Translations under genes and position numbers: made by a program
Notes under the pieces: model-generated
Databases searched by the model: none
The model's input: the letters and a program-made list of their open reading frames with translations, nothing else
What the model was told of the DNA's origin: nothing
Assembly (NCBI GenBank): GCA_937975765.1
Contig: CALJUR010000062.1
Location: 1 to 61,812 of the forward strand
Length of the DNA stretch: 61,812 bases
Direction of reading: 5' to 3'
Origin: an uncultured Myxococcales bacterium
Lineage (GTDB): Bacteria; Myxococcota_A; UBA9042; DTJE01
In this document: positions 24,596-33,627 of the stretch, piece after piece
Numbering within the stretch: the first letter of the stretch is position 1
Layout of the letters: every line of letters begins with the position of its first letter

Positions 24596-26440
24596 CTACT
24601 CCTCGTCCTCCAGCCTCGGCCCGCTGCGATCCTTCGTCACGACGTGCTTCAGCGCGGCCTGCGGGCCCTTCTTGACGTCGGCCAGCACCTTCTTGCGCTG
24701 GTCCAGGGCCTTCTTGGCGGCCTTCGGGGTGACCGCCCCGGCCGTGACGGCCTCCTTCTGGGCCTTCTCGGCGACCTTCTTCGACGCGGGCGGCTTCTTC
24801 ACCCCGGTGAGGGCCGCGGGCTTCTCCTTCTTGTCGACGTGCTGGTCGGCGGTGCCCCAGGCCTTCTTCGGCGCGGCGTTCGGATCGGCGGCCTTCGGCG
24901 TGCCCTGGCGGGCGTCCAGCATCTGCCGCAGCACGCCCTGGGCCTGCTCGTCGGACAGCGCCGCGTCCTTCAGGAAGGGATGCTCCTTCGCCTGGGCCGC
25001 GGACAGCCGCGTTTCGGGCGTCGGCCCCAGGACCTTGTTCATGAAGTCCGTGTAGGCCGTCTCGGCCCCGTACTTGCCGGCGAGTTTCTCCTTCTCGTGC
25101 CCGGGCTTGGCGGGGCTCTTGTCCGGCGCCGTCCTCCTGGCGCCCTTCTCCTCGGCGCTCATCGGCTGCAGGGCACGGTTCGTCGGGTCCTTCCCGAACT
25201 GAATGATCTCGTTGACCTGCGCGAAGTGGGCGTACGGGCCCTCGTTCTGGGGCCGCTTGAACCCCTTGCCCTCGCCGATCCGGTGCATCATCATGCCGAC
25301 GCCGAACACGTCGGACTTCGGCCCGGCCTTGCCCTTGAAGCCTTCGGGGCCGCGCCCCTCGATGTTGCCGGCTTCGGGGTCCTTCACGTCCTCGGGCGTC
25401 GTCGAGGTCCCGAAGTCCGCGATCTTCGGCTGCAGCGTCTTGTCGTCCAGCATGATGTTGTCGGGCTTGATGTCCCGGTGGGTCACGCCGCACGTCTCGA
25501 GGTGGGCGAAGCCGTTCAGGACGCCCTTCATCAGGTACTGCACGGCCCCCATGTACTGGCCGTAACTGATCACGCCGTGGTCCAGCATCCCCTTCAGTTC
25601 GGTCAGGCCCTTGTCCAGGTTGCCGCCGCCGACATGCTCCTGCACCAGCCCGAACTCGCCCTTCTGCTCGACGGTGCCCTTGGCCTGCACGACGTTCGGG
25701 TGCGCCCCCAGCCGCTGCTGCACGTCCGCCTCGTGCCGCAGTTCCTGCTGCTGGTCCCCCAGCGCCGTCTTCATCACCAGCGGGTCGGCGCCCTGCGCCT
25801 GCGCGTCCAGCCGGTGCACCGCGCCCATCTGGCCGCGGCCCAGTTCCTTGCCCTTCTTGTAGGCGGCGCCCCCGACCGTGACGTCATCGCCCTGCCAGGT
25901 CAGGGCCGGCTTGGCGGGCGGCGGCGCCAGTTTCTCGGTCGGCTCGAAGACGGTCTTCAGTTCGTCCTTCGCGGACGCGCCACCGGACGGCTTGTTGGAC
26001 CGGGTCTGGTCCGCGATGGACTCCACGGCCGGCCTGGGCGGCGGGTACGAGGGCTTGGGGCCGACGCCGGTCAGGGCCGGCTTGGCAGGCGGTGGCGCCA
26101 GTTTTTCCGGCGGCTGGAAGACGGTCTTCAATTCGTCCTTCGCGGAGGCGCCGCCGGACGGCTGGTTGGACCGGGTCTGGTCCGCGATGGACTCGACGGT
26201 CGGCTTCGGCGGCGGGTACGAGGGCTTCGGCCCCACCCCGGCCAGCCCGGGCTTCGGCGGGGGGTACGACGGCTTGGGCCCGACCCCTTCCGGCGGCGGC
26301 TTCAGCGCCTGGGTCCCCTGCTGGTAGGTCATGGTCTGCAACTGCTGCTGGGCCGGCGAGGCGGCGGGCTTCTTCTGGTTCGCCGGCGCCTTCTTCGGCG
26401 AGGGCTTCAGGGCGATCTTCAACTTGTCCAGGACGTTCAT
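24596..26440 (-). CDS. Soluble Ser/Thr protein kinase with N-terminal repeats
   Basis: The 614-residue protein starts at ATG 26440 with GGGAGG upstream. Residues 68-123 and 125-180 are near-identical repeats beginning GVGPKPSYPPP; two further GVGPKPSYPPP motifs fall nearby. The kinase domain (about 195-490) has the glycine loop GRGQMGAV, lysine K224 in LVMKT, HRDIKPDN at 321-328 and DFG at 342-344, so it looks active. The activation segment and C-lobe are unusual (KSDVFGVGMMMHRIGEG). The tail is Lys/Ala/Pro-rich. There is no signal peptide or membrane helix, so it is cytoplasmic, or exported by a route that needs no signal. A GGGGTC-rich operator-like site precedes it. Confidence 0.85.
   Translation of the reverse strand: MNVLDKLKIALKPSPKKAPANQKKPAASPAQQQLQTMTYQQGTQALKPPPEGVGPKPSYPPPKPGLAGVGPKPSYPPPKPTVESIADQTRSNQPSGGASAKDELKTVFQPPEKLAPPPAKPALTGVGPKPSYPPPRPAVESIADQTRSNKPSGGASAKDELKTVFEPTEKLAPPPAKPALTWQGDDVTVGGAAYKKGKELGRGQMGAVHRLDAQAQGADPLVMKTALGDQQQELRHEADVQQRLGAHPNVVQAKGTVEQKGEFGLVQEHVGGGNLDKGLTELKGMLDHGVISYGQYMGAVQYLMKGVLNGFAHLETCGVTHRDIKPDNIMLDDKTLQPKIADFGTSTTPEDVKDPEAGNIEGRGPEGFKGKAGPKSDVFGVGMMMHRIGEGKGFKRPQNEGPYAHFAQVNEIIQFGKDPTNRALQPMSAEEKGARRTAPDKSPAKPGHEKEKLAGKYGAETAYTDFMNKVLGPTPETRLSAAQAKEHPFLKDAALSDEQAQGVLRQMLDARQGTPKAADPNAAPKKAWGTADQHVDKKEKPAALTGVKKPPASKKVAEKAQKEAVTAGAVTPKAAKKALDQRKKVLADVKKGPQAALKHVVTKDRSGPRLEDEE
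25901..26239 (-). repeat. 171-bp tandem duplication inside the kinase gene
   Basis: The segments 26072-26239 and 25901-26068 encode two 56-residue units that differ at only a few positions. Each runs from GVGPKPSYPPP through SIADQTRSN and KDELKTVF to APPPAKPAL. The period is 171 bp (57 codons), so copy-number change would stay in frame. Confidence 0.85.
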
Positions 26441-26458
26441 GGCCGCCTCCCGGTCAGG

Positions 26459-26485
26459 CTGGGGTCTACAGACCCCAGTGGGGTC
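26459..26485. promoter_or_regulatory. Operator-like GGGGTC/GACCCC triple half-site
   Basis: CTGGGGTCT-AC-AGACCCCAG forms perfect 9-bp arms with a 2-base centre, too tight for a stable RNA hairpin. A third GGGGTC follows at 26480-26485, so half-sites repeat every 9-10 bases. The site is 19-45 bases upstream of the kinase start and suits a dimeric repressor or activator. Confidence 0.4.
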
Positions 26486-26628
26486 GCATGTCTCCGCGCG
26501 TTCCTGCGTCCGTTCGACGCTGCCACCAGGCCGGGGCGTCCGGAATACTTCCCGTCCTGCCGAACCCGTCGAACGAGGCGCCGCGTGAGAGCGTCGCCTT
26601 CCGAATGCATCTTCCGTGCCCCCGCGGG

Positions 26629-27951
26629 TCAGTCCCGCTCCAGGGTGGCCTTCTGCACGGCCCGCGATTCCAGGGGTTTCAGGTCGCAATCCGTGGTGTG
26701 GACGGTCGGGGCGGGCTCCCAGGGGACGAAGTCCTCGACCCGCAGGCCGCACGCGGACCCGATGGGGGCGTCGAACAGCACGGCGAAATGCCGGTTGAAG
26801 TGGTGGTGCTCGGGGTTGTAGACGAGGTCCCAGTAGTCGTCCTGCACGAACGGGACGCCGTCCAGCGTCCCCTCGGCATGCCGGAAGACCCCGGGCTCGG
26901 TCCCGGCCATCGACATGCCCAGCCGCAGGTCCAGCACGGCCTGGCCCCCGTCGAAGACCACCGTGTGGCGGTTCAGGGTGGCGTCGTCGAAGGTGCACGA
27001 GGTCAGCCACCGGACGTCCAGCCACTCGCTGCAGTCGCCCCGGCACAACTGGAGACTGGCGTATCCGGAGGACGACTCGGAGGAACCGTCCAGGCGCAGC
27101 GCCGGGTTCCCGCCCGCGGGGTCGCCCGAGAGGTTCGCCGAGAGGGTCCACGCGTCGCCGCCCTGCGTCTTCAGGGGCTGCCGGTAGTTGAAGTTGTAGT
27201 GCGTGGGGCCGATCGTGGCCGTGACGGACCCGGTTCCCGCCAGGACGGGCTGGGTCCCGTCCTCCAGGAAGCGCAGGCAGAAGGGCAGGGTCATCGGGAA
27301 GGTGCCGCTGGACGCCGGCAGGGGGTAGGTGCCCTCGACGAACCCCATCTCCACCTTCGCGGGGCGTTCCTGGTCCAGCGTGCGCGATTCGCTGAACATG
27401 CCGCAATAGCGGGCGGTCGCGGTGGCTTCCAGGGTTCCGGCCCAGTCCCCGCCCACATAGTCCGCGGCCGAGGGGCACCAGGCCCACGGGTACCCGCCGC
27501 TGCCGCCGTCCGGGGGGAGGTCGGCCGGGAGGTCCGGGGGCGCGTCGCCGGGCGTCTCGGGGCCGGGGTCGGCCGTCTCGGGCGCGGGGTCCCCCGCGGG
27601 GTCCTCGACGGGATCCTCTGTCGGATCCCGCGGGAGGTCCTGCGGGAGATCCTCCGGGAGATCCTGCGGGAGGTCCCCCTGGAGTTCCTGCGGCGTGTCC
27701 CCGGGGAGGTCCATCGGCCCGGGGTCCCCGGCGGGGTCGGTCGTCCCCTCGTCGAAGGCGGGATCCGTGGCCGGATCCTGCCCGGGATCGGGCCTTCCCG
27801 GATCCGGCGGCGCCTCGTCCCCACCCGTTTCGGTCGCGACCTCGGCGTCCGCGACCTCGGCGTCCGCGACGTCCGCCCCCGAGCCTCCCCCGCCGCATGC
27901 CCACAGGACCGCGACGATCCCGGCCGCCCTGGTGCCGATCGACGTGCGCAT
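26629..27951 (-). CDS. Lipoprotein with very long Asp/Pro linker
   Basis: The 440-residue protein starts at ATG 27951 after GGGGGAGG and has a lipobox (AVLWACG). Residues about 22-145 are an acidic, proline-rich linker of DLPxD units encoded by 12-bp DNA repeats. A beta-rich domain of about 290 residues follows (AWTLSANLSGD, HTVVFDGGQAVLDLRLGMS, HHHFNRHFAVLFD) with several cysteines. No family is recognised. It resembles other secreted proteins of this window in plan: lipid anchor, acidic spacer, folded domain. Confidence 0.75.
   Translation of the reverse strand: MRTSIGTRAAGIVAVLWACGGGGSGADVADAEVADAEVATETGGDEAPPDPGRPDPGQDPATDPAFDEGTTDPAGDPGPMDLPGDTPQELQGDLPQDLPEDLPQDLPRDPTEDPVEDPAGDPAPETADPGPETPGDAPPDLPADLPPDGGSGGYPWAWCPSAADYVGGDWAGTLEATATARYCGMFSESRTLDQERPAKVEMGFVEGTYPLPASSGTFPMTLPFCLRFLEDGTQPVLAGTGSVTATIGPTHYNFNYRQPLKTQGGDAWTLSANLSGDPAGGNPALRLDGSSESSSGYASLQLCRGDCSEWLDVRWLTSCTFDDATLNRHTVVFDGGQAVLDLRLGMSMAGTEPGVFRHAEGTLDGVPFVQDDYWDLVYNPEHHHFNRHFAVLFDAPIGSACGLRVEDFVPWEPAPTVHTTDCDLKPLESRAVQKATLERD
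27631..27714 (-). repeat. Seven degenerate 12-bp tandem repeats in a linker
   Basis: Units of 12 bases related to CGGGAGGTCCTG run from 27631 to 27714 and encode DLPx on the minus strand. The period equals four codons, so gain or loss of units keeps the frame and changes linker length. Confidence 0.7.
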
Positions 27952-28044
27952 TCCGGACCTCCCCCTGTCCCGCGACGATCCTGTCGATGACCTATGGTCG
28001 CAGAATCGCGGCGACGGGAACAGGCCGGCCCGGGGTGCCGGAGG

Positions 28045-30708
28045 TCAGGGGCGCCGGAGGACGGAGTCCGCGTAGCCGTGCACCCGCGCGGTACGGGCCT
28101 GCTGGCGAAGAATGGCGTTCAGGCGGCCCAGCTGGTCCGGCGACCAGCGCATGGGGGGCATCTCGCGGCGGGCGATCGGCGTCGTGGCGGGACGCTGCAG
28201 CGTCACCAGTGGGTCGCCCTGCACCATCATGCCCAGCCACCAGCCGTCGAAGAAGACCTCGTCGAAGCCGTACGATGCCCGGTACGCCCACGTGTCGTTG
28301 AACCACAGCCGCAGGGCCTCGCCGAATCCCAGGCCGTCGTGCAGCGCCCCGTGCAGCACGTCGGGGTTGAAGATGCCGCCGGCCTTGGTGCTGCCCACCG
28401 CGGCCAGCCCCTTCTCGCCGTGCACGTACTCGCTGGCCAGGTTGCCGTCGGGCTCGGTGTACCGGCTGATGCTGCAGTCGAACAGGTTGAAGAACGACCC
28501 CTGCACGTTCCGGGCGACCAGTTCTTCCAGGGTCAGCAGGTTCTGCGGGTTCGGGCTGAAGTTGTCGTCGAAGTAGATGCGCTGCGGGTCCGAATGGATC
28601 CACTGGTACACGAACTCCGCGCCGCCGCCGCCGGCCATCACGTCCAGGTAGTCCTGCTTGCCGGTCGTGTCCGACCACTCGCGCCGGACGTACCTGGACC
28701 CGTAGAAATCCTCCAGGCCCCATGTGCCGCCGGTGGTCGAGGGGTCCGCGTAGCCCAGCGACCGCGACCCGTTCCAGTCGTCGTCCACGAACGAGAAGAA
28801 GCGTCTTTGCGCGAAGAAGCTGCCGTTCGTGCGGTACTGGTGCAGGCGGGCCAGGTAGGCGTTGATGCGGTCCGCGCCGCCCACCAGCCGCGCGCTGAAC
28901 AGGTCCAGGTCGATCCCCGGGTGGCTGTCGTAGATGCCGTTGCCGTTCGCGTCCCCCCAGTCGCCGCCCATCTGCTGGAAGTACAGTTCCGTCGGGAACT
29001 CCTCGTGCACGACGCCCACCGGATCCCCGAAGTCCGGGTCCTGTTCGTACCACGCGCTGGGCAGGTCGCCGACCAGGAAGACCCCGTGGATGCCCCACTT
29101 CTGCCAACTGTCCCGGATCAGCGCCTTCAACTGCGGGTGCCCGCCCGGCATCCACCAGCGGACGGCCGGGACCTCCGCGCCCTCCGCCAGGACGTCCTGC
29201 ACGTACCGGTCCAGCGCCGCGTCGATCCGGCCCTGCAGGCGCTTGTCCACGACGATCAGGTAGGAGTGCTGCGCCAGCACGGGCAGGGTCGTGTCGGTGT
29301 TGAAGGTCCACACCGGCGACGACACCTCGTTGCCCTCGTTGTCCGAGGCCTGCACGCGCCAGTAGTAGGTGGTGTCCGGCTGCAGGGTCGGCGTCCACGA
29401 GGTGCTGGACGTGCCGTGCCAGATCCGGGTCGCGGGCGGGTTGTCGGTCCCGAACCACACGTCGTACGTGACGCCCCCGCCGTCGGGGTCGCCGGTCGAG
29501 GCCCACTTCAGCGTCGTGCCGGTCGCCACGCCCTCCTGGCCGTCCGCCGGCTGCACCGCCTGCGGCATCCCGGGCAGCTGGTCGATGTCCGCGTCGGTGC
29601 AGGCCCGCTGCGGGTATCCCGGCTGGCTGACGTCGTAGCAGTAGCACGCCTCGGCGTAGGACTTCACGCCCGACAGCGAGGCGATGGCGTTCCGGTCGTC
29701 GGACAGGTAGCTGTTGACCATCAGGCCCAGGGGCTTGCCCGCCTGCAGGGTGTCGGCCTCGAAGTGGACCTGCATCTCGGACGACGCGGGGGAGGATCCG
29801 GCCAGGACGGGGCAGACGACCCAGGTGTCCGAACCGAAGTACCCGCTGCGGTACACGATCGCGTAGAAGTAGTGCCCGGTGATGGTGCCGGTGCCCGAGG
29901 ACTTCATCCAGGACGCGGTGGACAGGGTCTGCATCAGGTTGGCGGTGTACGTGTAGCGCCCGTCGACGTACTCGGAGTCGGTCGTGACGTACAGGTAGTC
30001 GTCGTCGTAGTCCGGGACGTCGTAGATCGCGGCGTAGGTGGCGTCCTTCCGGACCAGCGGGACGGTGCGGCCGGAGGGCAGCTTCAGTTCGGCCTGGAGG
30101 ACCCAGGGCTGCTGGGCCGTCGTCGGCGCGTCCGAGGGGATCGCGGCCAGCAGGGGGGCGACCATCTTCAGGGCGAGGCCCCGGTTGGGCTGCAGGAACC
30201 CGGCGTCCAGGGCGTGGTCGATGGCCTGGATCGCGGGGGGGAGATCGGTGGTCTCGGCCGGCAGGTCGGCGACGGCGTCGGGCTGCGGCGCGTCGGCCAG
30301 GGCGTCGGGCAGGGCGTCCGTTGCGGCATCCGGCAGGGCGTCGGGCAGGGCGTCGGGCGGCGTGTCCGGCAGGGCGTCCCCGGCAAGATCGTCCGGTGCG
30401 GCGGAGTCCCGATCGTCGGTCGCGTCCTGGGCCTCGACGGCGGCGTCCTCCTGCACGTTCCCCTCGTCCGTCGAGGGCGCGTCGGCGAGGTCGGGCGCCG
30501 CGGTGTCCTCCGCGGGCGCATCCGCGTCCGGCTCGGCGTCCGGCGCGAAGGCCTCCACGGTATCGTCCACGGCCGGGACGTCGTCTTCCAGGCCGGGGTC
30601 CTTGTCGTTCTTGTGGCCGGACCCGCAGGCCATCGCGCAGCAGGCCAGCACCGCGGCCGGCAGCAGCACGAAGGACGAACGGGGGAGTTTCGCGAGGCAA
30701 TCGTTCAC
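28045..30708 (-). CDS. Gingipain-like (C25) peptidase lipoprotein with FN3 domain
   Basis: I start at GTG 30708, preceded by GGAG; an in-frame GTG at 30720 is possible. A signal peptide with lipobox (ACCAMAC) and an Asp/Ala linker of repeated DALPD units lead to a beta-rich region. Next comes an FN3-like domain (TTYYWRVQASDNEGN) and a C25-type caspase-fold region (LIVVDKRLQGRIDAAL, GVFLVGDLPSAWY). Candidate catalytic residues are H705 in WIHSD and C745 in LFDCSIS, about 40 apart as in clan CD peptidases. The residues next to them are not the canonical HG and AC, so activity is uncertain. It is likely secreted and surface-anchored. Confidence 0.75.
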   Translation of the reverse strand: MNDCLAKLPRSSFVLLPAAVLACCAMACGSGHKNDKDPGLEDDVPAVDDTVEAFAPDAEPDADAPAEDTAAPDLADAPSTDEGNVQEDAAVEAQDATDDRDSAAPDDLAGDALPDTPPDALPDALPDAATDALPDALADAPQPDAVADLPAETTDLPPAIQAIDHALDAGFLQPNRGLALKMVAPLLAAIPSDAPTTAQQPWVLQAELKLPSGRTVPLVRKDATYAAIYDVPDYDDDYLYVTTDSEYVDGRYTYTANLMQTLSTASWMKSSGTGTITGHYFYAIVYRSGYFGSDTWVVCPVLAGSSPASSEMQVHFEADTLQAGKPLGLMVNSYLSDDRNAIASLSGVKSYAEACYCYDVSQPGYPQRACTDADIDQLPGMPQAVQPADGQEGVATGTTLKWASTGDPDGGGVTYDVWFGTDNPPATRIWHGTSSTSWTPTLQPDTTYYWRVQASDNEGNEVSSPVWTFNTDTTLPVLAQHSYLIVVDKRLQGRIDAALDRYVQDVLAEGAEVPAVRWWMPGGHPQLKALIRDSWQKWGIHGVFLVGDLPSAWYEQDPDFGDPVGVVHEEFPTELYFQQMGGDWGDANGNGIYDSHPGIDLDLFSARLVGGADRINAYLARLHQYRTNGSFFAQRRFFSFVDDDWNGSRSLGYADPSTTGGTWGLEDFYGSRYVRREWSDTTGKQDYLDVMAGGGGAEFVYQWIHSDPQRIYFDDNFSPNPQNLLTLEELVARNVQGSFFNLFDCSISRYTEPDGNLASEYVHGEKGLAAVGSTKAGGIFNPDVLHGALHDGLGFGEALRLWFNDTWAYRASYGFDEVFFDGWWLGMMVQGDPLVTLQRPATTPIARREMPPMRWSPDQLGRLNAILRQQARTARVHGYADSVLRRP

Positions 30709-30815
30709 GGTCGTCTCCACGGAAGGGCCGGTGCCGGGCGGCGGTCGAGCAACCCCCGTCGACGGCGCCGGATTCTACCACCGGGATTCCAGGGAAGGTG
30801 GTCGGTGAAAGCCGT

Positions 30816-31412
30816 TCATTCCGGCCGGGATCCGGGCGTCAAGCGAGGAGAGACCAGGGCCGAGAGCCGCGCCTTCAACTCGTCCGAACCAGGAGCCCCG
30901 GGACGCAGGCGCACGCAGGCGCTTCGATCCCGCAGTCGGGCCATGACCCAGCGATCCACGCCCCCTTTCACGACCAGGTTCTGCGGGGGATCGACCACGG
31001 GCGGCATGGCGAAGAATCCGCTGGATTCCAGCCAGGCCAGGAATGCCTGAAGCTCGACCTCGGGGATCTTCGCGATCGGTTCCGACTGGAAGGGACGGTT
31101 GAAAGGCTCCACCGGAAGGCGCCGCGAATCGAAAGGTTCCTCGTTCCGCCCGAACCGGGTCGTTCCATCGGGCCCAATCGCCCAGCGCCGGTTGCCCAGA
31201 GGCTCCATCCCGTCATCTACCTCGGCCAGGAAGAATGCGGCATCGGCCGGTACCCCGAGGTTCACGCCTGAATCCGCGAAGCACCCGTTCATGGCCGTCT
31301 CCTTCAGACGCGATTCGGAACCCGCAGGCGCCTCCCCGCGGGCACAGGAAAGGAGCACCCCGCACAGCATCCACCCCAGTACTGTCCCCTTCGCGAACCG
31401 GTACATGGTCAT
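30816..31412 (-). CDS. Small lipoprotein of unknown function
   Basis: The ATG at 31412 overlaps the upstream stop (ATGA), so translation is probably coupled; an ATG at 31406 is an alternative. The signal peptide ends in a lipobox (CGVLLSCARG). The 175-residue mature part has strands and a helix (ELQAFLAWLESSGFFAMPPVV) with no recognised family. Its coupling to the zincin-like protein suggests a shared job, for example an inhibitor or anchor; that is inference. Confidence 0.65.
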   Translation of the reverse strand: MTMYRFAKGTVLGWMLCGVLLSCARGEAPAGSESRLKETAMNGCFADSGVNLGVPADAAFFLAEVDDGMEPLGNRRWAIGPDGTTRFGRNEEPFDSRRLPVEPFNRPFQSEPIAKIPEVELQAFLAWLESSGFFAMPPVVDPPQNLVVKGGVDRWVMARLRDRSACVRLRPGAPGSDELKARLSALVSPRLTPGSRPE

Positions 31413-32389
31413 CCCCCGAGGCTCCATCCCTCCAGGCCGGTCGCCTTCCGCAGCGCCTCCAGGAACGTCACGTAGTGCTGCGGCCGAATCCGGTTGGCGC
31501 AGGACATCACGTCGTCCGATGTTCCCTTCTCGATCTCGCGGCCCAGGGCGTCCTTCACCATCGCACCGTGCGCGATGTCCTTTCCGATTCCGTATTCGTC
31601 ATCCAGCCCGACCATGTGGCCGAACTCGTGCACGGCGCCCAGTTGGCCCTCGCTTCCGCCCTTGTTCGATGGGGATTGGTCCTCCGAGTCCAGCGACGCA
31701 TGGTTCCTTTCCACCTGCCCTCCGCGAAGTGCCGAGACGGAACTTCGGTTCCAGGTGCCCTTCGGGATTCGCCTCACATCCAGGCGGAAATGCCAATCCT
31801 CCTCCGCTTCGATCACCTCCACCCGGGTGGTCGCATGCAGGCTCTCCAGGCCGGGATGACAGCAACAGAACTCGTGCTTCCCTCCCCAGCGATTCTGGAT
31901 CGTTTCGATGAACCCGGTGCGCCATTTCGCCTTCTGATCTTCGTCCCAGACCAGGTCCTCGGATGCCGTTCCCGGGTAGTTCATGGGATCGCCGCCAAGG
32001 AAACGGAACGCGCACTTCATCGTGATGACCAGTTCCCGGGACGGGGCGTCGTACCGGGCGTCGAAGAGTCCAAGACCCGTGGACGGCTGGAAATTGGCGA
32101 TTTCGTGCGGCCCTGTCAGGAATCGAAGCAGTTCCGGGGTCGCGGCCTGCGGATCGAGGCGGGATTGTGGCGTCCGGGTGGCATCGTGGTCCTGCCGTGG
32201 TTCCGGGTTGCTTCGCGGGCTGAGCAGGGCCATCTGTTCCGCGTAGCTCTTGCCGACCAGCAGGGCGCGCGTCGGGGAAGCGCCGCTGGGACCCCGGCCG
32301 TGGCTGGCTGGAGTCGAAATCCGCTTCCCCGAGACCGGATTGCGCCCAGGCGCCTCCCGTTCGCGCAACACCCCCGAAATACCCCCCAA
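31409..32389 (-). CDS. Zincin-type putative metallopeptidase
   Basis: The C-terminal third carries HEFGHMVGLDDEY, the HExxHxxGxxD zinc-binding motif of metzincin-like peptidases, with a nearby Met (DDVMSC) that could be the Met-turn. The middle has WRTGFIETIQNRWGG and several cysteines (HEFCCCHPG). No signal peptide is seen. The start is unsure: TTG 32389 gives the longest frame, GTG 32371 is possible, and neither has a strong ribosome site. The following lipoprotein gene overlaps it by four bases, pointing to a two-gene operon. Confidence 0.65.
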   Translation of the reverse strand: MGGISGVLREREAPGRNPVSGKRISTPASHGRGPSGASPTRALLVGKSYAEQMALLSPRSNPEPRQDHDATRTPQSRLDPQAATPELLRFLTGPHEIANFQPSTGLGLFDARYDAPSRELVITMKCAFRFLGGDPMNYPGTASEDLVWDEDQKAKWRTGFIETIQNRWGGKHEFCCCHPGLESLHATTRVEVIEAEEDWHFRLDVRRIPKGTWNRSSVSALRGGQVERNHASLDSEDQSPSNKGGSEGQLGAVHEFGHMVGLDDEYGIGKDIAHGAMVKDALGREIEKGTSDDVMSCANRIRPQHYVTFLEALRKATGLEGWSLGG

Positions 32390-32402
32390 CCGAAGCGACA
32401 GC

Positions 32403-33014
32403 CTATCCTATCGGCCCGCTCCGATCGTTGTGATAGATGCCGGCCGTTTCCAGGATGGAGTCCGTCTCCAGGACTTCGGCGTCGGGGAAGAGGTCATTCC
32501 AGATCAGGGCAAACGACTGGGCATGCCGTCGGGAGGGGCCTATGCTGGAAGGAAGGGTTCGGACGAATCCAGTCAGGAAACGAGCCCGATCGAAGCCGGG
32601 CAGTCTGGCAAGCTTCGCGATGTCGTCCGCATCCTTGGCTTCCATCCGGTAAACCTTCATGACCGCCAGGTCTTCCGGGCTTGGCACGAAGACCTTCAAC
32701 CTCCGGCGCCCCTCGAAAACCAGTCGGAGCCGCTCGGTCCAGTCCTCGGGAAGGAACTGCTCGAACATGGCAGCCCTGGGATTCAAATCGATTGCTGGCT
32801 GGTGGCTGGACGCGAGTCGGATGAGTTCCGGAAGGGCGTCGCAAGTCAGGGCGTCGATGTCCCGGGTTTGGCGATCGGGATCGCGGCAGAGCAACTGCAC
32901 CGCTGCGCCACCGACCAGTACCAGGTCCAGTGGCGGGCCCTTCGTGCGATCCACCCTGCGAAGGAAGACCAGCAGATCTTCAAAGGAGAGGAGGGGCGCG
33001 TCAGGACCGGCCAA
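32403..33014 (-). CDS. DUF6036-like nucleotidyltransferase fold protein
   Basis: TTG 33014 is chosen because AGGAGG lies four bases upstream; the gene overlaps the end of the XRE gene by 14 bases. The 203-residue protein has LVLVGGAAVQLL then TRDIDAL, the GG...DID nucleotidyltransferase signature, followed by SPEDLAVMKVYRMEAKDADDIAKL, typical of DUF6036/AbiEii-like proteins. With the HTH partner it forms a third cassette of the kind found at 5843-6879 and 9176-10130. Toxin-antitoxin or defence function is inferred. Confidence 0.75.
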   Translation of the reverse strand: MAGPDAPLLSFEDLLVFLRRVDRTKGPPLDLVLVGGAAVQLLCRDPDRQTRDIDALTCDALPELIRLASSHQPAIDLNPRAAMFEQFLPEDWTERLRLVFEGRRRLKVFVPSPEDLAVMKVYRMEAKDADDIAKLARLPGFDRARFLTGFVRTLPSSIGPSRRHAQSFALIWNDLFPDAEVLETDSILETAGIYHNDRSGPIG

Positions 33015-33588
33015 GATGCCTCCTGAAGAGTTCCATGTCGAGGATTCCGAACACTCCGTGCCGGCGAAGCGCATCGGGCGTCTGTTCGACCGCACGCAGG
33101 AAGTCGATCCGGCGCCCACCGAAGAAGATCGCTTGATGCGGGTCTTCGTTTCGGCGCAGGGCCTCCGCGGACGTCCGAAGGACGGAACGGCCCGTCAGTT
33201 CTGCGGCCATCGCAAGCGCCGCACCCAGAAGTCGTGTCTCGGTGTCGTTGACAGGGCGAAGTGTTGCCAGGGCCGCTTCATCCAGGCCCGCAAGCAGGGC
33301 GGGAAGCACTTCGAAGGCCCGGGCGTCCTTTCGTCCCGCCGCCAATCGGAGGACATCGAGAATCCGGGAAGTGTGGCCGGCGGGATCGTTCTCCCTGGGC
33401 AGCAGGTCGACAGGGTCGACGTTCAAGGCCCTGGCAACCTTGCGTACCCCGGGGCTGATCGGATCGTAATCCGGGCGCAACAGGCCATAGATCGCCTGGC
33501 GCGAAACGTTCGCGCGCGTTGCGAGCTCGGCCACTCCGATCCCGCCGTCCTGCATCCGTTCCCGAAGGCGAACCGAGAAGCCGCTCAT
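33001..33588 (-). CDS. XRE-family HTH regulator
   Basis: The 195-residue protein starts MSGFSVRLRERM (ATG 33588, preceded by GGGGGTGGTGC). Residues about 15-65 form a helix-turn-helix (VAELATRANVSRQAIYGLL) followed by RKVARALNVDPVDLL. The rest is a helical domain with ETRLLGAALAMAAEL. It overlaps the nucleotidyltransferase gene and is likely its regulator or antitoxin. Direct ATGTCAAGC repeats lie upstream. Confidence 0.8.
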   Translation of the reverse strand: MSGFSVRLRERMQDGGIGVAELATRANVSRQAIYGLLRPDYDPISPGVRKVARALNVDPVDLLPRENDPAGHTSRILDVLRLAAGRKDARAFEVLPALLAGLDEAALATLRPVNDTETRLLGAALAMAAELTGRSVLRTSAEALRRNEDPHQAIFFGGRRIDFLRAVEQTPDALRRHGVFGILDMELFRRHLGRS

Positions 33589-33627
33589 GCACCACCCCCA
33601 AGGCAAGGATGGGCTGCGCGTGGAGCG

